A stretch of DNA of 64,000 nucleotides from Pollenia angustigena. Taxonomy: Eukaryota > Arthropoda > Insecta > Diptera > Polleniidae. The position numbers and the translations under genes are program-made. The stretch is taken from the NCBI GenBank assembly GCA_930367215.1, contig OV884057.1, positions 265,316,339 to 265,380,338 of the forward strand, read 5' to 3'. The notes beneath the pieces were generated by a model. The model did not search any database. It saw nothing but the letters and a program-made list of their open reading frames with translations, and was not told the origin of the DNA. The first letter of the stretch is position 1, and each line of letters begins with the position of its first letter. Below are positions 23,952 to 36,783 of the stretch, one piece after another.

Positions 23952-26900
23952 ATAGACAATTTTAAGTACTTCCAAAACTGAACTTAATTTTGTAGAACTA
24001 CATTTCTTTCTTTTAAACATTTTTAAATTTCGGTGAAAAAAAAGTTTATTCGACTTTTCATATTTACAAATTATGTAAAATAGAGCTAAAAAATCAAAAA
24101 AAAAAAAACTCTTTTTGCGTGCTACGGGCACGAGTGCACAATGGGCAGAATAAAAAACTTTAAGAAATAAATCTGTAATTTCTATAGTTAAGCTGTATTC
24201 AACAATTTGCACAACCATTTTTTTTTTTGATATTGGATTTTTTTACAAAAAATATTTAAGTTTTTTTTTAGCTTGTTTTGTGATAATGCATTATTCATGA
24301 TGTGTTTTAATAATAATGCAAAAGCAGCGCATTACTTGACATCAACTTAAATAGTCTTTAAATATAGTGCAAAAAATGGTGCATTAAAGCTCAAACTGGA
24401 CGAAACATAACCATAGCCATACAAAACAGTTTTTTTAATCCAACCTTTTGGGCAATACTGTACTTAATTATAAGTAACTTACCATAACGACATAACCATG
24501 GCCATACAAACTAATTGAATTTTGGTTTATATGTACATCATTGCGCCTATGGCATTATGTGTAAGTCGCGTTTAATTGGACCTTAAAAGTGTAAAAGTTG
24601 GTGTTTTAATGTGGGAATATGCATTAGATTATTTTTTGAATTTGTCTAGCTTTAAAGGCAAAATAAAAAAAAAATTACTTTTTTTTAAATTTTTGTTCCT
24701 ACTTTTGTCAATTTTGGAAAGAAATACTTTTTCATTAATTTTTTAACATCAAACTCGACGATTTGAAATATTTCTGATGTCGGTTAAATGATGTTGTATA
24801 TTTTTGGGTATATAGCTAAAATACAAATAGATACATATATACATATATACTCACATACATATATAAAAAAATTAGTATATAAAACAGCGAGATTACCGAG
24901 TGTTAAAGTTGTATTAAAGTTTCTGACATCAACAGTAGAAAATGAATTTTAAAATGGTTTACATGCGCTAATTCATTCCAATTAATTAATTTATTCCATT
25001 GCTGATGTTTGTTATAGTAATAGAATTAATTGAAAAATAATTTTTATTTGTTATTCACCTAATATTTTCGGAATCCAGCCATGTTGTAGTTGAAAACGAA
25101 AAGAAAAATAAATAAATCATTAAAAAAAAAACATACTTTTACTGTTATAATTGGTATGAATAGTGGAACATGATGTGAACAGACAATAACAAGGAAATGA
25201 AGTCAGTTGAAGCCAAAGGAATATTATAAAAAACACCCATTTTTTTAGTGTCCTGTATGTACAAAGGACACATAAATTTATGTCGCCGTTGTTAACAAGA
25301 AATAATGTTCGGTTTTCTTTTTTTATTACATATAATTAAATGCCCTACAATTCTTTAAAAAGAACCTGCAAAAATCAAATGGAAGAATTAATTTTATTTT
25401 TGTTTTTCTATAATAAAAAAAAATCGTCCTTTTGTGTCGAGCTTAACAAACGAAATACCAAGGAAATCTTTTGATTTCCAAATAATAAAGTGAGACTAGC
25501 AAACAATAACGTGTCAGCCATTCAAACATTCAGTTAGCCAGTGAGAAAGAGAAATGAGTAAGAGGTAGATGATGCAAGTAGCCAGGTGCATATCCAGATA
25601 CCGCAAGGTACTAAAACAACAAGACAATGCGTTTACATTTTGCCATATCAAAAGATATCTTTTGAATAGAATTTGGCGCACTATAATGCGTGCAGCGTGG
25701 GAACCGCATCTTGCGCAAAATAATGTTACAGGTTTCTGTTTCTATTCTCTTATCGTTGAAATTAAAAAAAAAGAAACTGAAGAAATACACAAGAAATTAA
25801 TAGAAAATCTAAACAATAGCCCTTTTGCAAAAAAAAAAAAAAAAAACAAAAAACAAAAAGAGACACCACACACTGTGTCAGTTTATATATTTCATTAGCA
25901 GTTGAACTATAAATTTGTTTTAGCTTTGTATTGATTGTGAATGTTGAAATGGAAATGACAATAAAAAATCATAAAATCAAAAGACAAAAAGTCTATAATG
26001 AATACAAAAATCAAGCAACGCATTCATTTTATATTTAAAAAAAATTTCTTTTTCAATTTTCAAGAATTTCCAAAATAAAAGTATAAATAATTTTTTCTTG
26101 TTTTCTTTGCCACCAACACGGAATGGATCTCGTATAAATCTTTCTAGTCGAGGTTTCTGCAACTCAGTTGAGTTAATAAATGGGAAAATTTTTCTACTTT
26201 GGTTGTTTAACAAATATGCAGCAATTTCACTTTACTTCATTCATTCACTCATTCGTATGCATAAATAAATAATATCTATAGTAGTCTGGTACTTACGTAT
26301 GGACGAATGCGAATTTTAGTTTCGGAATAATTTATTTCATTTTTTATTTCTATTTATGGAATTTTCTGTTTTAAACACCAAGTGTTAATGTGCATTTTTG
26401 GGTACCTTTTTTTCGTTTAAATTAAACTGTGTGTGTCTGTGCTCAAGTTGCCTGTTGCAATAAATTGCGTGCTTTAAGCCCATTTAGTTGCAATTACAAA
26501 ATACAATAACAACATTTTAATGCAGTTTCAGTCTAATGCATTTAATGCTAAACTTTAATTTTTTGTTTTCCTTTTTTTGCGTTTCCACTGCATAAACAAA
26601 TTATGTGTATAATACTTATTTGTATTATTCTCTTTTTCAACATCCACAGCGTAAACAAAACAACATTTATCTTCTTTCTGTGCTGTTCTCCTTTTAATTT
26701 TATTCATATTCATATTCCTATTTGAAGTGAAATGTTTTATGCGTATAGACATGCAAATCGTAAAGTAATCGTTAAGTAGTATCAGCCAGGAGAGCTCAAA
26801 TATACAAACAACATGTTGAATTGAAATAACTTTTTCATTTAAGAGTTTTTTAATTTTTCAAATACTTCTTTCTATAGAAAACAGATGAAGTTTTGAAATA

Positions 26901-28688
26901 TTAGGCAGGCGTGTATTTCCTAAATACATATAGTCACCTTAAATGCAAACGGACGTAACTACACAAAAAACCGAACTTGACTTTTTATTTGATTTTTGTT
27001 CGTTTTATTATTATCCCTGCTATTAAAAATGGCGACTTTATTAGGGAAATTCAAACGCCAAGAACAACTTGTTGTTATTGATTTTGTTAAGTGTTTTGCT
27101 TCTCCTGCAAAAAAAATAAAAATGTTGTTAATTCAGTCCATTTGCATTAAAGGTGACTATATAACACTTTTCAATATGTTAATAAAAGTGGGAAAGAAAA
27201 ATTACGTCTGTACCTCTTCATTTCACATTTGTTGAAAATATTTAGGGAGGAACTTTTTTAGCCTTCTCACGCCATTTTCTTTTTTTTGAATATGATTTAA
27301 ATGATTCCGTACCATTTCCCCTGGAATATTCAAATCATGCCGAAAAAGGGTTGATATTTTAATACATAAAAAAGATTGATAAAAAATTTACATAATAAAA
27401 CTAAATACAAAAAATTTCTTTGAAATCTTTGCAAGCAAATCACAACTCTGAATACAAAAACAACCCTTTTTTTATCACGTAAAAAATTTATGACATGTTC
27501 CCCTTTTATTTCCATACAATAAAAACGTAGAAGGGTTGCATGAATAAAAAAAATATTTAAATTATTTTTTGAATCCAGAGAGGGTTGATTTAAATATTCA
27601 AACTTCATTTTAATGTTCTTTCTATCCTTTGGGGTGGTTGCGTGCTTGCCTCTCACACATTAAAGACCGCCGAGTCGAACTCAACTGTGATTGGAGCTTT
27701 TGACAAGTAGCAACAATTTAAACCTCTTTTATTCTAACCAGCTCTATTTGCCACCAATCTTTAAAATTTTCAAACGCCAAGGACTGGATTTCTTACTACA
27801 TAGAAACTTTTTATGAGTTTGCGTAAAAATCTCACAATTCCTGTGGCGTTTTAGGCGTTAGAAGTTTATTTAAAAAAGTAAATATGTTTCCATATTGATA
27901 AGCATATTAGTGCTTTGGCTTGACATGCCTTTAAGGTCATGCTATAAATCACATGGAAAAAAAAATCAGAAAACAAAGCAAAGCCGTCTTAAAATTGTGA
28001 AGGAACAAAATTCCTATGGTGTTTGTATTACAAACTCAATATGCTTAAGCTGGAAAAGGAATGTTTCAAGTACTTTTATCGCCAACACTTTTTTCTTTGT
28101 AAGAGGGTTAGAAAAAGGAAAATAAAGAAGGAAAGAATGTGTATCATGTAGATTTTTTATCATGTTGTTTTTTTAATATTGTTAAAAAAGGGTATTAAAA
28201 TGTGAAATTGATTCTTAAAGAAGAATCAGTCATGAGAAAGTTTTTATACAGAAAAGGATTGTGCAAACAGTGCTGCCAATCCTTTTTTTAATTTTAATCA
28301 CTTTTAAAAATAATTTTGTAAAAAAAATATTTCAAAAATTTTTTTTAAGAACAAATTTTATTTTCTCTATTTTGTAAGCATTCTCTACTTAATATTTTAA
28401 CACCCTCCCAACAGGTGGGGGTAGCACTATCCACCTTAATCTTCATGTTCTTAAGAAGCGCACAACATGCCCGGTAGTGGCGTCATACTGATATCATCTT
28501 TGCATCTTGGATGCTTCGTCCTCCTTTCGACCTAACCCTTTGGAGATGATAATATATATAAGTCGAAGGTATTATGATTACTAAAACATATTTTTAACCG
28601 TTTGAGCTTTATCATAATTTCTGAACAAAAAACATCTGTAAAATGTTATATTTAATTCGAGTGCCCACTTATATACATACATACATAC
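23952..28688. other. Long AT-rich spacer, no gene seen
   Basis: No gene is supported in 4.7 kb. A TACATATA microsatellite is at about 24834-24865. A 109-codon frame at 25569 ends in a polyA-derived Lys run and is not credible as a whole. Two frames near 26996 and 27330-27656 are AT-driven. About 28262-28560 contains CAGTGCTGCCAATCC and a less AT-rich block that may be repeat debris. Confidence 0.4.
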
Positions 28689-28936
28689 TCTGCAAATAAT
28701 ATTGGACCACCTTATCCATTTTGATAAAATGCACTACTCCATGGACTGGTCCGATGTAATGCAAGCATGGACCATGTCATTGCTGAAAAGTGTTTGTAGT
28801 GAGACGACATGTCTTCGTTTTTTAACGACATGCTTTCGTGTTTAAACGACTTCAAAACTAATCCTCTTTAAAACTACTCCATAGTAGTCCAAAGTTGGGT
28901 TATATGGTCCTCCCCTAGGACATCGTAATGTTAAAT

Positions 28937-30195
28937 TAGGGATCGATGTTCGGTTTTAATCGAAATCGAAACCGCGGTTTTAAGTGCCTAAAAATCGAAA
29001 CCGAATGCCGACAAAAAAACCTCGGTTATAGCTTTTACTTTAACAATATATTTATGCTTGAAGAAATTGAAAATTATACATTAAACTCGTGCTTCATATA
29101 CAAAAACTTTATACATATCAGCTTGCAACAATGACAAGGTATTTTAAAATTCTAAAAATTCAAAATAAGTACTAAGAAGAACAAATGTTACCTCTTTTAC
29201 TCTTAAGTAGATACCTAATTTGTGTGGCACAAACGACCACATGGGCCTGGCTGGGACCACTAGTATTTTGTATAGATTTTTTGTGACTATTGAAAAAACT
29301 CACACTAACGAGCCCCTGTGCAAGGCTCCCAGCCAGCAAAATACTTCGACATTGTCTGCATCAGACATTTCGAGCAAATGTCTGACTTCATTCTTAGAGA
29401 CTTCGTTCAGATTTCTGTCAGACATTGAATATACTTACTGTCTAGCCGATTTCTGATCGATTTCGCATATATATATCGGGGGGAATTTATGTACAGACAT
29501 GTCCAATAGAATTCCGACAGAATTCAATCAGATTTGTCTAACGAGACTTATTATTTTGTTAAAATAATGACAATTGTCATTCAGTTGGAAATCATTTTAA
29601 TTTTATTTTATTTGTTCAATAGATGTCTGTTAGATATCTATCAGAAATGCCGACAAAAAAAACCAAAATTTCCCACGACATGTCTGTCAGAATTCGTGTC
29701 AACTACTTCATACGTTTTTGGGTCAGAAATCTGACAGAATTCGTATACGACTCCGACTTTTTTGCCGACGTTTCTCTAAGATTTCTGAACGACGTCGGAT
29801 TATTTTGCAGGCTGGGCTGGGACTACTTGTATATGTATGGAGTTTTATGGCTGTAGCAGGAACATTCTGTTGGGATATAGAATAATTCTTCGAAAAACAA
29901 TACATATATAATAGGGAAGGGCCTTGCCAGGCCCAGGTGGATACAATACGCACAAAACTTTCATTTGGCTAATTGCGGCGCCCACGATGTTTAAATTTTC
30001 ACTTTTTTCTCACTTTGATTGAGGAATACATAAAGTTTTGTTCTAAATTAGAACTTCTAATATACATAATAATTATTGTATAAAGTTTAACTTTGATATT
30101 TTCAAAACCGAAAACCGAACCGAAACCGACCGGTTTTAATCATTTTAAAACCGAAACCGCGGTTTCACAGTTTTACGGTTTTTTAGCAAACTCTA
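28937..30195. mobile_element. hAT-type element inside G1 (8-bp duplication TGTTAAAT)
   Basis: TAGGGATCGATGTTCGG at the left and GCAAACTCTA at the right are flanked by exact TGTTAAAT at 28929-28936 and 30196-30203. Subterminal CGAAACCGCGGTTTT and AACCGAAACCGCGGTTTC repeats are inverted copies. A related short copy is at 46001-46120. It is 1259 bp, with MITE H inside. No transposase frame was found. Confidence 0.75.
29328..29816. mobile_element. Family H MITE nested in the hAT element
   Basis: CCCAGCCAGCAAAATACTTCG pattern at the left (CCCAGCC, GCAAAATA, TCGAC) mirrors CGTCGGATTATTTTGC, GGCTGGG at the right. It is 489 bp. Its interior is packed with CTGTCAGAATTC / AATTC.GACAGA / CAGACAT words in both orientations. 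The CCCAGC-type ends resemble G (CCCWGCAAATAA) and the element at 35573 (CCCAGCGG). Confidence 0.6.
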
Positions 30196-30443
30196 TGTTA
30201 AATAGACCATGTTTTTTCCATAGGTTTGGGTTACTTTTGGACTAGTCCTAGTCCCTTGTGGGCTACTCTTTACACGCATGTTTGGACTGTTATTTGCTAG
30301 GTAGTATAAAAAATTCCCTTAACTAAATACGTTTAAAAACTTTTTATACAATAAACAAACAAACATACATACATACAAATTCAATAATAAAAAAAAAAAT
30401 TATTCAATTGTTAAAACTTACAGAGAACAACTCTAAAATCTGT

Positions 30444-31407
30444 ATGTCTTCTGCACTGCCCTCAGTTAATACATTTGAATTTTTACCGGAATTATTTAAA
30501 AATAAAATAGAACAATGTAACAACAGAAGACAGTCACCCACTAATTGTGCACTTGCAACGAAAAGTGATGCCACAAACGTTGCAACCAGACAAAATTCAA
30601 CATTATCAGCAGGTTTTGCTGAGCAAGGAAATTTCACAATGAACTACTGCGGTAGTGTCAATGAAGCTGCAAATTATGTTGACACAAATGTACGCGATGT
30701 CAGCAAAGGAAGATATTATACAAAGAGCAATAGCGATGGTGGTAGTAGAGGTAGTGACGATATCAGTAGTGATAACCAAAAAGCTGTGGCAACTGCAAGA
30801 AACTCTGTAGAAAATTACAACTCAAATATTGAAAATTTTGCTGATGACTCTGATGAGCACAATGATTGCTTAACTATGCAAGCAAATGAACCAAGAGGAT
30901 CAAAGTTTAATTTTCTTCCTCCCCCTACAGACACATCAGCTACAGCAGTGGCAGCAACAACAAAGGAACAGGGAATTTCCACGAATTTGGAAAATCTTGA
31001 GAAACTTTTAACAAATAACATCAAACAACAAAATGTGACTGTTGTTGGTTCTTTAAAAGTACGTGATGAATTTTTTGAATTAAAACACCAAAGTAACACA
31101 AATATTTATCCTAATTCTCCTGCTTATGACATACAAATACGTGGAAACCCTCAACATCACAAGCAGCAGCATCATTTGACACACACAAAGGAACTAAACG
31201 AAGTAGGTGAGGACGTTGCTAATAAAAATAATAAATTTCGTAGTCGCAGCTCAAGTAACAGTTCAAACGCATCCAGCAAATCAAACAATTCTTCTGCCCA
31301 TCAAGTGGGTGGTGGCGTTGCTAAGAAGACATCATTTTCATTAGATAATGTAAAGCATTTGGAAAATGAACAAGAGCCTGAAATTGAAAATTTTACTAAA
31401 ACTGGGG
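30444..31407 (+). CDS. 5' coding exon of an unidentified Ser/Asn-rich protein
   Basis: Starting at ATG 30444 (MSSALPSVNTFEFLPELF), 321 codons stay open, then stop at a strong splice donor, GGGG|GTAAGT, with the exon ending at 31407. One base of a split codon remains, so the exon is phase 1. The frame reads on only into intron-like T-rich DNA after the donor. This is the longest open frame in the window by a wide margin and it is not AT-driven. It is rich in Ser, Asn, Thr and Gln. It has acidic patches (DDSDEHNDC), a His/Gln run (PQHHKQQHHLTHT), a serine run (SRSSSNSSNASSKSNNSS) and a Gly patch (VGGGV). No domain, signal peptide or membrane segment was seen, so a largely disordered regulatory N-terminus is likely. 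AACTTACAG|AG at 30421 is a possible acceptor just upstream, so the exon may be first or second. The in-frame region upstream is open to 30327 but has no earlier ATG. I do not recognise the gene. Confidence 0.75.
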
Positions 31408-32274
31408 GTAAGTTTACATTTTTTTTTCTTATTTCTTTATAAACTTTTTTTTTTTGAAATTTATACATAAAAATATGTTTAATTCTTTAACATTTGAAAT
31501 TGACACAGTTGTTTACAAAATGTTTGCCATATGATAATGATCAATAGTTTTTCTTTCTTTTGTATTTTCGTATCAAGAGCATGTTTGTATCAGTGCTGTA
31601 AAATCTATAAGTTTACAGGGGTGTTTCATCCACCCCTTCAATGTTTGTGTATAATTATTTAAATTTCATATGATTTGTTCTTTTGTTTCACAAATTAAAT
31701 TCACGATTTAATCATTAGAATTTGTATTTTGATTCTCCTGACAAATTGCAAACTCATACATGCACATTTAGTGAATACATACATATAGAGAGTAGACTCA
31801 CTTTGTATAGAGAGAAAAAAAAATTTTTTGTTATACCCCTCAAAATATACCATTGTTTGTATTATAGCGATTCCCAAAATAGTTTGGGTCTAATTCTGTC
31901 TGTTCGAGTTTCGGACCGTAAAAAAGTTTTCATAAACTAGAATGCGAGAATTATTTCTTTTTATAAGTATTTTTTTTTTTTTTTTTTTTTTGATGAAGGC
32001 CGAAGCGGGCGAGATTATGCATTACATTCTGCTGGTGTCGAATAATTTTAAAATTATCTGTTTATACAATATATACTTCATTGCAAACCAAAGGATAGCA
32101 AAAGTAAAAACATTAAACATGAATATTCAAAATAGTCGGGTATTGTATCGAATCACTACTGCAAGAAAGCTTTATAAATTGAAATTTGATTCGCTGAACA
32201 CAATCGATAAATAAAAACTCTTATATTTCCCAAGATACATACAATAGAAGATGCATATATTTTTGGTATCACTT
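31408..32274. other. Intron start, AT-rich
   Basis: Begins with the GTAAGT donor of the preceding exon. Contains a 22-T run at 31970-31991 and a piece around 31838-31910 (TTATACCCCTC, TCTGTCTGTTCGAG) reminiscent of repeat E. No gene. Confidence 0.5.
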
Positions 32275-32515
32275 CACTGAAAAAATTTTCTTCACAGATC
32301 CAATGAAATTTACATTAAAATTCAACCTATGTAACTCTTCATTGGATTAATGAAGGATTAATAAAATCGATGACAAAATTTTCATTGATGTTATGAATCC
32401 TCATTGAAAATAAAATAAACGTTTGTCATTAAACTAATGCAAAATTTTCATTGATTTTATGAAACATTTCATTAATCCAATGAAGGGTTACTTAGTGAAG
32501 AAAATTTTTTCAGTG
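32275..32515. mobile_element. 241-bp MITE related to family A
   Basis: CACTGAAAAAATTTTCTTCAC at the left is mirrored by GTGAAGAAAATTTTTTCAGTG at the right. TT abuts both ends, possibly a mutated TA. The inside repeats CAATGAA / TTCATTGG in both orientations (e.g. TTCATTGATTTTATGAA). It looks like a short, all-palindromic cousin of family A without the tRNA-like insert. Confidence 0.75.
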
Positions 32516-32994
32516 TTGAAATGTCCTCTGATTCTTCATCTAATTTTTTGTTTAAAAACATGATTTATCAAAAAAATTAGCATGTTATAAGTTTTTCTTT
32601 ATTTCAAAATACGTAAAATATTTTGTAATTACACTGGTCAGGATCAAAATATGAGCAAAACAATGTACATATATGTGGAATTAATGTTATCCTTTTCAAT
32701 TCGACCGCAGTTTAATTTTTAATTCCTTCGGTCGATACTGATCGAATCGAAATTATTTTTTCAGTGTTGTCAAAACTCAAATAAATTATTTTAATTCGTT
32801 CAGTATCGACTGAAAGAATAAGAAATAAAATTGCTTTTGAATCGAAAAAGTATTCAATCACGACTGTCAGAATTAGCCGCCAGAATTTATCTATCACTTC
32901 CAAATTTCTTGCTATAAGATATTTTTGTTTTGATTAGGATTGTTTATTTTGCGACACTGATAGCGGTATTTGTGAACAAAAAACCGTGGCCGCG
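32516..32994. other. Spacer, no gene seen
   Basis: AT-rich. TCAGTATCGACTGAA and TCGATACTGATCGA words near 32735-32815 pair weakly. Nothing else is supported. Confidence 0.35.
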
Positions 32995-33650
32995 ATTTGG
33001 TACTTCCGAATTCTAAGGCCCAACTTGTAGGTTCCATATTACAACAGAGAATTCAGTTAAAAAAAAGAAGGCAGAAATATTTCGCTTTTCGGGAAAAGTT
33101 CTCTCCACTGTTTTTGGTTGATCCAGATTTAGTTTATGGCACTGACCTTCTAAGACTTCTTAGAGACTCTTCATTGTCTCACCCAAACTGAAACTATTGC
33201 TACATAATGAAAATCAAAAAAATATATATTACCAGATTGAGCTCTATAAAAACTTGGTAAAAGCTTTGAAAAAAGATAGAGAGGTATTTGAACACTTGAA
33301 AGGTTTATTTCCACGCATCAGTGAGGCAAAATGGAAGGAAGCTATAGGGCAAATCTTTAAAGGTCAATTTTGTTGGTTAATAAAGAAAGAAGAGTACGGA
33401 TAGCTTTTAAAAATATATGACACAATTTTCTTGGAAATATGAGGGCTGCAAATTACAAAAAAAAAAAAGTAAATGAACTTCTCTTTCATATCAACAACTC
33501 GGATGCAACCCTTCTTGTATTCGCATTCGGGTTTTTCCCAAGAAAATCTTGGTGCCGTGTCTAATGAGCATGGTGAGTGATTCCGCCAAGATATTGCGCA
33601 CAAAGAAAAAAGATGTCAGCAAGTGATCCCCAGTAATGTTTGCTGATTAA
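32995..33650 (+). pseudogene. Degraded pseudogene of a recurrent insect protein family
   Basis: Successive + strand fragments in different frames read SKAQLVGSILQQ, then LLLHNENQ, then FEHLKGLFPRISEAKWKEA, then ENLGAVSNEHGE followed by FRQDI. In this order they recall a multi-copy insect protein family with segments like KAxLxxSRLQQW, LLHNGN, FPxxSDAKxxEGI and ENxGAVSDEHGExFHQDI. That resemblance is from memory and was not searched. Stops (after LSHPN, after KKEEYG, between HGE and FRQDI), frame changes and missing blocks show it is dead. The family's function is unknown to me. It is often multi-copy, so it may be mobile-element derived. It is not part of the flanking exon. Confidence 0.55.
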
Positions 33651-33699
33651 ACTTGTAAAAGAATGCGAACAACCAAATAGTTGTTAATTTCTTATGTTT

Positions 33700-34580
33700 T
33701 ATTATTATTTAAAGACATTTAAGATTTTATTTTATACAACAGCAGTAATTTATGTCTAAGATTTATGACTTAACTTGACGTAATTTTTACCGACCAGTGC
33801 TATTTGAACTAATTATAAAAGAAAATTTTGTTAAAATTTTATTTAAAGCATGACCAACATTGGTATCGAAATTATTTCCTGAAAATAACTAAATGCAAAC
33901 AGATCAGTCCATTAAGTCCCTCTACAATTAACAGACTTTATTGTTGCGGTTTATTAACACAAGTAAAATATTGGTAGTAAAAGTTCCCCTCAGTTAATAG
34001 AAGAATTTGGCGTAATGGCGTCTACACCATGTTAGGAAGGCCAAAATTTTGCAGAAATATGTTTTGTGCAAAAGGTATTTACGGTATTCAAAATAACCCT
34101 AATCGGTTTATTATTTCACAGGGGCCCTCCATGCAAATGTCGTTTGGAAATAAGAATTTTGGGTCGATGGCGGCCGTATGAAAGAATCTAGAATGAGGAA
34201 ATTTGCTTCAAATATTTTGACTTTGTCAATTTTGTCTTATATTAAAAGTGAGCCAAATCGACCAATTATTTTAGATAGTCCCACACAAATGTCTTTTCCG
34301 AAATAAGATTTTTTTTATTAATACGATCAGAAAAGTTAATGTTAAAATTTTGCTCTCTATAGATGACAATAAGTTCAAAAGATCAACTCTTTTACTTAGT
34401 CCCCATATGACTGGCTTTCTAAAATACCGATTTTTTTTTTTAAATTCAGTTGAGTTGTTGAGTTGCTTTTCGCTAGAGAATTAAAAACTTACAGAACAGT
34501 TTTTATCCAAAACTCTGATTTTAGAAGAGCTGCAATGGTTTATAAGTCTGAGAATATAAAACTCTTACTTGTTTTTTTTT
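33700..34580. repeat. Probable repeat E fragment
   Basis: Contains worn phrases typical of repeat E: CCAAATCGACCAATTATTTTAGATAG, TAGTCCCCATATGACTGG and the terminal AAAACTCTTACTTGTTTT at 34558-34575, which matches the end of the copy at 45976. The left limit is not visible. Confidence 0.45.
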
Positions 34581-35572
34581 TTTTGGTTTCCTAAATCTCT
34601 AAAAATCAAAATTTCAAACAAATAACATTTTTCCGCTTAATTGTTTTATAGTTTCTCTTAACAACTTAATTAAAAAAAAGTAAAATTATAAATTGATAAG
34701 ATTTCATCATAAAAAAAAAGAAAAAAAACTATTACATATTATTCTGTACGCAGCAATAAAACGTATTTTTATTACAATTTTCACTTTTCTTCCAGAAAAA
34801 AAAACGAAATAATTTCGTTATATTTTCTATTTCATTTCATAACCTTTTTACCTACAAACGTAATTTTGGTAAACTAAATTTTACAAATAAAAAAACGAGG
34901 AACTGTTAAATTTTTTATGGTGCGCGTAACTAACAGCATTGACTTAAATAATTTTGTTTAGTTTTTTGTTTTAGAAATGGTTTTTATGATTATTACAACT
35001 AAAACAAAGTGGCCGCAAGGATGTTCAAAAATTATAGGCAAAAAGTACACTTTCGATACACTCGGAAGGTGTTTGAAAAAAAATAATAAAAGTAGAAGAG
35101 ACAACAAACAGTAGGAAAGTAAAATTACAATAATCATAAAAAGATTCTTGATTCCTCATGTTATAAAGTCAAAGTTAACCAGAAAGACAGCAACGGCATC
35201 AGAAAGAAATTTAACAACTCCATGTGAACGTGAGAGCTAAAAAATTCATTTTAATATTTAGAAATTCAAGGAAGAGCGAACTTCTGTTAAGTACATGGCA
35301 CGATTCGGAAACAATTCATTTCATCACTATGACTCCTTTCACTCGCAGTTTCTGTACTCAAGTGCTGTACTGATGTTAAAGGAAAATAAACACTGTTTGG
35401 CTAATTAACATGTGTATAAGCCGTCAAGAAAGCAAACAAATACATCTGAAACCCAACGTTTTTTTAGATGAGTTAAGGCCATTTTTTTAGGTCCTGAACA
35501 TTTCAATAACTACCCATCTTTACAACTCTTGATAGAATGTGCGTTTTTATGTGTGTTAGTAATTTGAAGGTA
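34581..35572. other. Spacer, no gene seen
   Basis: AT-rich with A/T homopolymers. No repeat boundary or credible frame. Confidence 0.4.
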
Positions 35573-35841
35573 CCCAGCGGGAAAAAGAAGGAGTACGGAT
35601 GCCTTCTAGAAGGCCTCTGCTTTTATTTTGCTTTTGCTTGTGCAAAAATACAATACAAAAAATATTACTCCTTCTCTACGCCATTCTCATAGAAGCGAGG
35701 GTCTTTTACACCAAAGAGCCGAGGCCTTCTATGAGTCATTCTTTAGCAGTTAGATAAGAATAGTAATTTAATCACAACCATTTTTAAGCAGGCCTTTTAA
35801 AAGGCCTGAAGTAAGAAGGTCTTTTGAGTTTTACCGCTGGG
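35573..35841. mobile_element. MITE with CCCAGCGG ends, TA duplication
   Basis: CCCAGCGGGAAAAAGAAGGA at the left mirrors TTTTACCGCTGGG at the right. TA flanks both ends (35571-35572, 35842-35843). The interior palindromes TTCTAGAAGGCCT and AGGCCTTTTAAAAGGCCT stand out. AGGCC.TCT occurs several times in both orientations. It is 269 bp and non-coding. Confidence 0.7.
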
Positions 35842-35843
35842 TA

Positions 35844-36783
35844 TTATGTACATGTCATTTATGTCCACACATACATACATACACATGTACGTACTAAATA
35901 GATGGTGTTGAGAGAAAGATGCTGAGTGTCGTAGTTTCTTTTATAGATGCAGTACAATGTTCCTGAACAGTAATTTTATTATGAACCTTTTTGTTAAGTT
36001 TATGATTTTTTCCAGAATTTTTTTCTTTTTCCTAAAAAAAGCGCGAAAATTTTATTTCTTCTATTTTCCAAGAAATCTTAAATTTTGTTTGTAATTTAAA
36101 TTTTTGGTTTTTCGAGACTTTTGTTTTAGTTGAGATTGATTTTTTTTTTTCATTTAACCACAAATTTTTTATATGTCCATTAACTATTTCATTTACGTTG
36201 AGTAGCTTTCAGTAAAGCATGTTCTTGAATGGAATTAAAAGTAATAGACTTGCAATTATTATTAAAATTATTTCGAAACATGCGTTCATTCGTATGTATT
36301 ACTAATTTTTAAATTTATATTTATGATTGTATGCCTCTTATGTTAAACATTACTTACATGGATATTTTCTTTATTCATGATGGAAAGAAAAGGTTTTTAG
36401 TCAAAGAAAATTAACGTATGCATATAAACCAACACCATTTACTTTTTTACGTTTAATTGCAATTGTTATTGTTGGCAACAATTTAAAGTAAAATTTTATT
36501 AGTTAATTTGAATGAATCAGCATTTATCCCCGTATTTAACAACAATTAATTAGCTTAACAAATTGCAAAGTAACGTTTTGATTGTTTTGTTAAATAAAAA
36601 ATATTTCTATGGATAATGACATCAATTAATAGGTATTTTGGATAATAAAGAATCTGATAATACGAGAGTTTTCTAGGATTTTATTTCTTGCAAATTTCTT
36701 TGTTAACGCTTTTAGACATTTCAGCATAAATTTAAACAACAGTCTTAAATTACAATTATATTTTCATATCCACACCACAATAG
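35844..36783. other. Spacer, no gene seen
   Basis: CATACATACATAC microsatellite at about 35870-35885. The rest is AT-rich without features. Confidence 0.4.

Larger units (their letters stand above)
28689..30301. mobile_element. Family G MITE, copy G1, split by a hAT element
   Basis: The left end is CTGCAAATAATATTGGACC and the right end is GGACTGTTATTTGCTAGG. Between them, the same internal words as in G2 (44598-44971) occur in the opposite orientation: GACATGTCTTCGTTTTTTAACGACATGC, CTACTCCAT, TTTTGGACTAG. G2 shows the uninterrupted junction, proving that 28937-30195 is an insertion. Confidence 0.7.

Noticed and set aside
25569..25898. 109-codon frame ending in a Lys-rich tail
   Set aside because: The tail comes from a polyA tract and the rest has no recognisable feature. 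A noncoding or chance frame is likelier.
30815..31099. Minus-strand 94-codon frame within the Ser/Asn-rich exon
   Set aside because: Antisense shadow of the exon, with no independent support.
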